A DNA stretch of 5,113 nt from Bacteroides sp. (GTDB lineage Bacteria; Bacteroidota; Bacteroidia; Bacteroidales; Bacteroidaceae), in contig JASLCG010000055.1 in NCBI GenBank assembly GCA_030151885.1, positions 1 through 5,113 of the forward strand, in the 5' to 3' direction. Below the pieces are notes generated by a model that was not told the DNA's origin, did not search any database, and saw only the letters and a program-made list of their open reading frames with translations. A program made the translations under genes and the position numbers. Below are positions 1-5,113 of this stretch, piece after piece (the first letter of the stretch is position 1; each line of letters starts with the position of its first letter).

Positions 1-7
1 TTAAAAT

Positions 8-1180
8 ATGGAGCAATTAATACCAAAATTAAGGTTCCCTGAATTTAAAGGGGAGTGGGAGAAGAAAGAGATAAAAAATATTTTAACTATAGGTAATGGC
101 AAAGATTATAAGCATTTAAAGTATGGTGATATTCCAGTTTATGGGACAGGTGGTATAATAACATATGTTGATGAGTTCTTATTGGATGAGCTATCCGTTG
201 GAATTGGTAGGAAAGGAACTATTAATAAACCAATACTATTGAAAAATCCTTTTTGGACAGTAGATACATTATTCTATACATATAACTACATAGAATCTAA
301 TTTGTATTTTGTTTATTATTTATTTAACACCATTAATTGGCTGAAATACAATGAAGCTTCTGGAGTTCCTAGCTTATCTAAAAGTACAATAAAATCTATC
401 AAAATAACCACCCCCTCCCTTCCAGAACAGCAAAAAATAGCAGATTATCTATCTACAATAGATAGGAAGTTAGAATTGCTAAGACAGAAGAAAGAGCAAC
501 TAGAGTGTTATAAAAAGGGAATGATGCAGCAACTATTCTCCCAACAGGTACGATTTAAAGACGATAATGGAAATAACTATCCTGAATGGCAAGAGAAAAG
601 GTTGGGAGAGATTGGGAAAACCTATAGTGGATTAACTAGTAAAAATAAATCACATTTTGGTATTGGAAAGGACTTTTACATTACTTATAAACAAATATAT
701 GATAATGCAAGTATTAATACTATGTTGTGTGAAAAAGTATTGGTAGATTTAAAAGAAAAGCAAAATGAAGTAAGGAATGGTGATGTGTTTTTTACTATTT
801 CATCTGAAACACGACATGAAGTTGGTATGTCTTCTGTAATATTGAAACAGCCAAAGCCAAGAGGTAGAATGTTTTTAAATAGTTTTAGTTTTGGATTTAG
901 AGCATTGTCTTTGAATATTTTTATACCACTCTTTGCTAAATATATTTTTAGAGATTCAAATTTTAGAAGGGCTATATTACCCCTAGCACAAGGTAGTACA
1001 AGATACAATATATCTAAAAGCGAATTTCTAAAACTCAAAATCAACCTTCCTTCCCTTCCAGAGCAGAAAAAGATAGCCGATTTCTTATCGGCCCTAGACA
1101 GTAAAATAGAGGGGGTAGGCAATCAAATAGAGCAGACCGAAGCCTTTAAAAAGGCGATGTTACAGCAGCTGTTTGTATAA
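8..1180 (+). CDS. hsdS: Type I restriction-modification specificity subunit HsdS
   Basis: This is the DNA-recognition subunit of a type I restriction-modification complex, 390 residues, close to the usual length for a full two-domain HsdS. It has the standard two-fold layout. The first target recognition domain spans about residues 15-135 and includes GRKGTINKP and FWTVDTLFYT, typical of the family. The first conserved helical region is residues 137-178 (SLPEQQKIADYLS to QQLFS). The second recognition domain, about 192-348, opens with YPEW and contains GDVFFTISSET and EVGMSSV. The second helical region is 349-390 (SLPEQKKIADFLS to QQLFV). The helical regions form the coiled-coil spacer that sets the distance between half-sites and binds HsdM. 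The target sequence cannot be read from the protein. An in-frame TAA at 2-4 makes the ATG at 8 the most upstream possible start, and it begins in the expected place before the LRFPEF segment. No ribosome binding site is visible in the few upstream bases. The recognition domains are much more AT-rich than hsdR. The gene is intact, so the subunit is probably functional if hsdM is present upstream. Confidence 0.96.
   Translation: MEQLIPKLRFPEFKGEWEKKEIKNILTIGNGKDYKHLKYGDIPVYGTGGIITYVDEFLLDELSVGIGRKGTINKPILLKNPFWTVDTLFYTYNYIESNLYFVYYLFNTINWLKYNEASGVPSLSKSTIKSIKITTPSLPEQQKIADYLSTIDRKLELLRQKKEQLECYKKGMMQQLFSQQVRFKDDNGNNYPEWQEKRLGEIGKTYSGLTSKNKSHFGIGKDFYITYKQIYDNASINTMLCEKVLVDLKEKQNEVRNGDVFFTISSETRHEVGMSSVILKQPKPRGRMFLNSFSFGFRALSLNIFIPLFAKYIFRDSNFRRAILPLAQGSTRYNISKSEFLKLKINLPSLPEQKKIADFLSALDSKIEGVGNQIEQTEAFKKAMLQQLFV
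416..541 (+). repeat. Internal direct repeat, copy 1 (HsdS central conserved region)
   Basis: This encodes HsdS residues 137-178, the helical spacer between the two recognition domains. It aligns without gaps, at an offset of 636 bases, to the 3' end of the gene. I count 24 identical residues of 42. At DNA level, 416-446 matches 1052-1082 at 27 of 31 positions, including an exact 11-base run (TCCCTTCCAGA). Such repeats are normal in HsdS and can serve as recombination points for exchanging recognition domains. Confidence 0.85.
1052..1177 (+). repeat. Internal direct repeat, copy 2 (HsdS C-terminal conserved region)
   Basis: This encodes HsdS residues 349-390, the C-terminal helical segment, and is the partner of the copy at 416-541. 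Both carry SLPEQ-KIAD-LS at the start and QQLF at the end. This copy is clearly richer in GC than the recognition domain before it (27 of 60 in row 1081-1140, against 14 of 60 in row 901-960). It therefore resembles the following hsdR gene in composition. Confidence 0.85.
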
Positions 1181-1250
1181 AACATCGGTCTATAAGCAAT
1201 AAAAAAACAGACGAAAAACACATCAGTAGAAAAACATAAAAGCCGTACAA
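1181..1250 (+). other. hsdS-hsdR intergenic spacer, A-rich leader of hsdR
   Basis: A 70-base gap between the two genes, dominated by A runs. I see no T-tract terminator, no TAnnTTTG-type Bacteroidota -7 element with a suitably spaced TTTG, and no Shine-Dalgarno sequence before the hsdR ATG. The A-rich stretch is consistent with Bacteroidota translation initiation, which relies little on Shine-Dalgarno pairing. Read-through from hsdS is the simplest reading, though a separate weak hsdR promoter cannot be excluded by eye. Confidence 0.5.
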
Positions 1251-4115
1251 ATGAGTAGCGAATCAGAACAAATGCTAGAAGATAAGCTGATAGAGCAGTT
1301 GGTAGGCATGGGCTATCAGAAGGTATCTGTAAGGACAGAAAACCAACTTGTGGCCAATCTTAAAGCTCAGTTGGAGGTACTTAATAAAACTAGTCTAACA
1401 GACGGAGAGTTCCAACAGATATTGACCTATATTACCAAATCTCCCTCTATATTTAAGCATGCAGAGGTGCTAAGAGAGCACATTCCTTACCTTAAAGAGA
1501 ATGGCGAACAGGCACACATCATTTTATTGAACCAAAAATATTGGTGTCAAAATGAATTCCAAGTTACCCATCAGTTTAATATGGAGGGCACGTACAAAAA
1601 CAGGTACGACGTAACGCTCCTTATTAATGGGTTGCCTTTGGTGCAGATAGAGCTAAAACGTAGGGGGCTAGAGCTTAAAGAGGCATTTAATCAAGTGAAT
1701 CGTTACCAACGTACCTCTTATACTAGTGGGCACGGGCTGTTTCAGTTTATACAGCTTTTTGTTTTTAGCAACGGGGCAAATACCAAATACTTTGCCAATG
1801 ACAACGTAGCCGATCGAGATTTTAAACAGACCTTCTTTTGGGCAGACCGAGAGAACAAACGCTACACACAGCTGCAAGACTTTGCACAGTACTTTTTAGA
1901 GCCTTGCCACATCAGTAAAATGATAACGCACTATATGGTGCTAAATACAAGCAACAAGTTAATGGTGCTTCGACCCTACCAGTATTATGCCGTAGAGGCA
2001 TTGGTAGATCGTGTAAAGAAGAGTACCGAAAACGGCTATATATGGCATACAACAGGTTCGGGTAAGACTTTAACCTCGTTTAAGGCGGCACAAATTATCT
2101 CTAAGATAAAGACCGTGCACAAAGTGCTGTTTGTGGTAGATAGAAAAGATTTAGACTACCAAACCACCAAAGAGTTTAACAAGTTTAGTAAGGGGAGTGT
2201 AGATGCCACTAAAAACACACACAGCTTGGTAAAGCAGCTGTTGGGCAGTGAGCAACTTATCGTAACTACCATACAAAAGCTAAATAATGCCATTACCAAC
2301 GCACGTTTTAAAGCGCAGGTAGAGGGGGTGAGCAACGAACGCATCATCTTTATTTTTGACGAGTGCCACCGTTCGCAGTTTGGAGATACGCACCTTAATA
2401 TACGTAACTTTTTTCCCCATGCACAGCTGTTCGGTTTTACAGGAACACCTATTTTGGAGGAGAATGCACAACGCAACGAAAAGGGTAAACGAACCACCAA
2501 AGAGCTGTTCGACAAGTGTTTGCACAAGTACGTTATTACAGATGCCATAAATGACGGCAATGTCTTGAAATTTGCTGTTGAGTACATTCGCACCTTTAAG
2601 GCAAAAGACCACATTGACGATATTGAGATAGAGGCTATAGACGAGCCTGAGGTAATGGATGCACCCGAGCGTAGAGAGATTATTGTAAATCACATCATCC
2701 AAAAACACGATGTGAAGACACAAAACAGACGTTTCAATGCGCTGTTTTGCGTAAGTGGTGTGCCTAATGCCATTGCCTACTATCAACTTTTTAAACAGAA
2801 AAAAGAGGAGGGGTTGCACAACCTCAAGGTGGCTACCATATTTAGCTACGAGGCAAATCCTGATGATGGAGAGTTTGAAGAGGCACAAAAGAGTGGGCTA
2901 GGCGATGAGCAACGTAGCCTTATGATGGCTGCCGATGGAAAAGTGGCCTACCTTACAAAGTCGCCACGTGAACAGCTGGACGACTTTATAGAGGACTACA
3001 ACAAGATGTTCTCGACCAATTTTAGTACACGCGAAGGAGAGTATTACAACTACTACAACAACCTATCGAAGCGGGTTAAAGAGAACAATCTAGACATCTT
3101 AATTGTGGTAGATATGTTTTTAACGGGCTTTGATAGTAAGAATTTAAATACGCTTTATGTAGATAAAAATCTGAGATACCACGGGTTGATACAGGCCTAT
3201 TCGCGCACCAATAGAATTTGTGGACAACACAAATCGCACGGTAATATTGTGGTTTATCGTAACTTAAAAGCAGCTACTGACGAAGCTATTCGGTTATTTG
3301 CCAATAAAGAGGCATCGGAAGATGTGATAGAACCTGCATACGAAGACCTATTCCAGAAGTTTAAAGAGGCGTATGATGCCCTTGTAATTCAAGTTCCTAC
3401 GCCCGATAGTGTAGATGAACTGTATGGCGAAGAGAGTAAGGCAGAGTTTGTGCAGAACTTTAGACGCATTATTCGTCTGATAAATAGGATGAAGCAGTAC
3501 GAAAATTTCGATTTTAATAACCTAGCACTATCAGAACTGGCATTTAACGACTACCGAAGCAAGTACCTAGACCTTTATGAAGAGGTGAGTAGTGGAAAGG
3601 TAGAGGAGAAAGTAAGCATCATAAACGACCTCGATTTTGAGGTAGAGCTGTTGCAACGCGATGAGATTAATGTAGATTACATTATTCAGCTTCTTGTAAA
3701 ACTGAAAGGGGCTGAGGTAAGCGATCGTCAGAAACAGATTGATCAGATTAATAAGCTACTAAGTTCGGAAGAGAAATTGCGTAGTAAGCGAGAGTTGATT
3801 GAGGAGTTTATAGAGAAACAGCTGCCACTGATATCCGACTCTGATGAGGTGTTAGACCATTTTGCCGATTTTGTACTAGAGCAGCGTAAAGCGGCTATGA
3901 AACGCCTAACAGAGGAGGAAAATCTTGATGCCAAGAAGTTTGACCAGATACTGAGTCAATACCTTTATACGCAGAAGCTACCCATTAAAGAGGAGGTGCT
4001 GGGTGCTTTAAATGTACGCCCTAGGTTATTGCAACAACCTATAAAGGCCGAAGAGATTACCAATAAGTTGGTAGAGTATGTGAATGTATATGTAGATGGG
4101 TTTGGTATGGTTTAA
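1251..4115 (+). CDS. hsdR: Type I restriction endonuclease subunit HsdR
   Basis: This is the motor and cleavage subunit of the type I complex, 954 residues, in the normal size range. The N-terminal PD-(D/E)XK nuclease has D120 (RYDVTLLINGLP), E134-L-K136 and the QxxxY motif at Q148-Y152. From memory these spacings match D151, E165, K167, Q179 and Y183 of EcoR124I. Next comes a superfamily 2 translocase: Walker A TTGSGKT at 267-273 (K272), VDRKDLDYQ at 296-304, TTIQK at 339-343, Walker B DECH at 370-373, TGTP at 397-400, LTGFDS at 624-629 and QAYSRTNR at 648-655. Residues from about 690 are charged and probably helical, as expected for the C-terminal part that contacts the methyltransferase. 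All key catalytic residues are present, with no frameshift. By family knowledge it hydrolyses ATP to pull DNA and cuts at a distance from unmethylated sites. An in-frame TAG at 1227-1229 and no earlier start codon make the ATG at 1251 the first possible start. It lies 70 bases after hsdS and 41 before the next gene. Confidence 0.98.
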   Translation: MSSESEQMLEDKLIEQLVGMGYQKVSVRTENQLVANLKAQLEVLNKTSLTDGEFQQILTYITKSPSIFKHAEVLREHIPYLKENGEQAHIILLNQKYWCQNEFQVTHQFNMEGTYKNRYDVTLLINGLPLVQIELKRRGLELKEAFNQVNRYQRTSYTSGHGLFQFIQLFVFSNGANTKYFANDNVADRDFKQTFFWADRENKRYTQLQDFAQYFLEPCHISKMITHYMVLNTSNKLMVLRPYQYYAVEALVDRVKKSTENGYIWHTTGSGKTLTSFKAAQIISKIKTVHKVLFVVDRKDLDYQTTKEFNKFSKGSVDATKNTHSLVKQLLGSEQLIVTTIQKLNNAITNARFKAQVEGVSNERIIFIFDECHRSQFGDTHLNIRNFFPHAQLFGFTGTPILEENAQRNEKGKRTTKELFDKCLHKYVITDAINDGNVLKFAVEYIRTFKAKDHIDDIEIEAIDEPEVMDAPERREIIVNHIIQKHDVKTQNRRFNALFCVSGVPNAIAYYQLFKQKKEEGLHNLKVATIFSYEANPDDGEFEEAQKSGLGDEQRSLMMAADGKVAYLTKSPREQLDDFIEDYNKMFSTNFSTREGEYYNYYNNLSKRVKENNLDILIVVDMFLTGFDSKNLNTLYVDKNLRYHGLIQAYSRTNRICGQHKSHGNIVVYRNLKAATDEAIRLFANKEASEDVIEPAYEDLFQKFKEAYDALVIQVPTPDSVDELYGEESKAEFVQNFRRIIRLINRMKQYENFDFNNLALSELAFNDYRSKYLDLYEEVSSGKVEEKVSIINDLDFEVELLQRDEINVDYIIQLLVKLKGAEVSDRQKQIDQINKLLSSEEKLRSKRELIEEFIEKQLPLISDSDEVLDHFADFVLEQRKAAMKRLTEEENLDAKKFDQILSQYLYTQKLPIKEEVLGALNVRPRLLQQPIKAEEITNKLVEYVNVYVDGFGMV

Positions 4116-4156
4116 AGAGTGGTGCCCACTTGTGAAAACGAAATTGAAAATAGGAG
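4116..4156 (+). other. Short hsdR-downstream gene spacer
   Basis: A 41-base gap with one small stem (AGTGG, loop TGC, CCACT at 4118-4130) and no following T-run, so it does not look like a terminator. AGGAG at 4152-4156 directly abuts the ATG of the next gene, which is too close for normal Shine-Dalgarno use. The short gap supports co-transcription of the downstream gene with hsdR. Confidence 0.5.
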
Positions 4157-5092
4157 ATGAAAATATTAAAAAAGAGAGGCAATAGCTTTGCCCCTTTACA
4201 AGAGCGTCCATTTAAATTGGAGCGAGATTTGCAAAATCTAGTTGAAGCAAATTTAACCGAACTGCTAGATTTAAAATTGGTTAAGTCGGAATTTGCTATC
4301 AAACAGTATAGATTCGATACACTTGCTTTTGATGTAGAGCGTAAGAGTTTTGTAATTATAGAGTATAAGCGTAATACCAATTATAGTGTTGTAGATCAAG
4401 GCATCTCTTACCTCAATACGATGTTGGCAAATAAAGGAGAGTTTCATGTAGAATATAGCGAAACTTTTAACATTTACTTAAAACGCGAAGATGTAGATTG
4501 GTCGCAAACAAGGGTTATTTTTGTTGCCCCTTCGTTTACTTCGTTTCAGAAGCAAGCTGTTAATTTCAAAGATTTACCTATTGAGCTGTGTGAAGTGAAG
4601 CAGTTTGAAGACGATACTTTATATGTAAATCTACTCAGTAAATCGGCAGGAGCACCTACATTGCAAGGGTTGCAGAGTAGTAATAGTGGTATATCTGAAA
4701 ACAGCGAATCGCTCTCTAAAATAACAAAAGAGCTGAAACCATATACGGAAGAAGATTTGCTGAAAGGAAAATCTGAAGATATAAAAGAGCTATACGATGA
4801 GTTTAAAAATGCGATACTTGCGTTAAATAGCGACATTGCGCTGGATCCTAAAAAACACTACATCTCTTTTAAGCTAAAAGGTAATGTAGTAGATATTGAG
4901 GTGCAGAACAAAGCGCTTAAAATATGGCTTAATATGCCTGTCGGAGAGTTGGATGACCCAAAAGGTTTAACTCGAAATATTAATGGACTAGGAAGCCTAG
5001 GTGTGGGAAATTACGATTTAAAAGTTAAAAACACGGAGAATCTAGAGTATATTATGAGCCTGGTTAAGCAGGTTATAAAGGATAAAATATAG
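4157..5092 (+). CDS. PD-(D/E)XK-like nuclease domain protein with C-terminal DUF5655-type domain
   Basis: A 311-residue soluble protein with no signal peptide or membrane segment. The N-terminal part (about 20-165) resembles the PD-(D/E)XK fold: FKLERDLQNLVEANL, then D54 in RFDTLAFD, E69-Y-K71 in FVIIEYKR and a QxxxY-like Q81-G-I-S-Y85. A Ser-rich linker, about 165-208, leads to a C-terminal domain (about 210-308) that I recognise as DUF5655-like. Its landmarks are YISFKLKG, LKIWLNM, GELDDPKGL and EYIMSLVKQV. Proteins of this layout are often labelled only as DUF5655 proteins or 'predicted transport protein'. I see no support for transport. A nuclease or DNA-binding role is inferred from the motif series, not proven. 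A TAG at 4151-4153 lies in frame directly upstream, and no later Met occurs before about residue 90, so the ATG at 4157 is the start. It begins 41 bases after hsdR on the same strand, so it is probably co-transcribed. Sampled rows have 35-37% GC, lower than hsdR (43-45%). Confidence 0.85.
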   Translation: MKILKKRGNSFAPLQERPFKLERDLQNLVEANLTELLDLKLVKSEFAIKQYRFDTLAFDVERKSFVIIEYKRNTNYSVVDQGISYLNTMLANKGEFHVEYSETFNIYLKREDVDWSQTRVIFVAPSFTSFQKQAVNFKDLPIELCEVKQFEDDTLYVNLLSKSAGAPTLQGLQSSNSGISENSESLSKITKELKPYTEEDLLKGKSEDIKELYDEFKNAILALNSDIALDPKKHYISFKLKGNVVDIEVQNKALKIWLNMPVGELDDPKGLTRNINGLGSLGVGNYDLKVKNTENLEYIMSLVKQVIKDKI

Positions 5093-5113
5093 AACGATAT
5101 AGACCGTAGTAGT

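Noticed and set aside
685..1122. 145-residue minus-strand reading frame within hsdS
   Set aside because: It is antisense to the second recognition domain and the C-terminal conserved region, whose sense protein is clearly recognised. No family resemblance in the antisense product.
1142..1155. Perfect inverted repeat GCCTTT-AA-AAAGGC near the end of hsdS
   Set aside because: A 2-base loop makes a poor hairpin, it lies in codons for a conserved AFKKA segment, and no T-tract follows. Most likely a coding coincidence.
2156..2888. Long overlapping minus-strand reading frames inside hsdR (2156-2614 and 2280-2888)
   Set aside because: They lie wholly within the helicase core of a highly conserved gene, overlap each other, are Cys/Leu/Ser-rich with no recognisable domain, and have no start-site support. 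They are frame shadows.
4118..4130. Possible terminator hairpin after hsdR (AGTGG-TGC-CCACT)
   Set aside because: The stem is only 5 base pairs (6 with a G-U pair), and the following bases are TGTGAAAACG with no T-run, so it does not qualify as an intrinsic terminator.
1186..5106. Octamer CGGTCTAT at 1186-1193 and its reverse complement ATAGACCG at 5099-5106, flanking hsdR and the third gene
   Set aside because: Eight bases is short enough to recur by chance in 5 kb, the surrounding bases do not extend the match, and there is no transposase or target duplication.
1..5113. CRISPR arrays, tRNA or other RNA genes, insertion sequences, attachment sites
   Set aside because: No regularly spaced repeats, cloverleaf-like sequence, transposase or integrase motif was seen; nearly all bases are in three well-supported genes.

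Overview
The window holds three co-directional genes on the + strand that together look like the 3' part of a type I restriction-modification locus: hsdS (specificity subunit), hsdR (motor and nuclease subunit), and a gene for a protein with an N-terminal PD-(D/E)XK-like nuclease fold and a C-terminal DUF5655-type domain. All three open reading frames are intact. Almost all of the window is coding. The only gaps are 70 bases between hsdS and hsdR, 41 bases between hsdR and the third gene, and a few bases at each end.

Organism: the sequence is AT-rich, with many AGA, AGG and ATA codons. No Shine-Dalgarno sequence stands at normal spacing before any start, and the leader before hsdR is A-rich. 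This, with the overall look of the proteins, suggests Bacteroidota (a Flavobacteriia- or Bacteroidales-like genome). This is inference at moderate confidence, because type I systems move between phyla.

How the genes work together: by family knowledge, HsdS binds a bipartite DNA target through its two target recognition domains and joins HsdM to form the methyltransferase. Adding HsdR gives the ATP-dependent translocase and endonuclease. HsdM is not in the window. In the common M-S-R order it would lie just upstream, since hsdS starts at base 8, right after an in-frame stop. The third gene follows hsdR closely and in the same direction, so it is probably co-transcribed. It is not one of the classical subunits.

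Novelty: hsdS and hsdR are ordinary, well-conserved family members. The item most worth a second look is the third gene, whose D-ExK-QxxxY residue series parallels the one in the HsdR nuclease domain. The second is the compositional mosaic of hsdS, in which very AT-rich recognition domains sit between two more GC-rich copies of a conserved segment. No mobile element, RNA gene, CRISPR array, convincing promoter or intrinsic terminator was seen.
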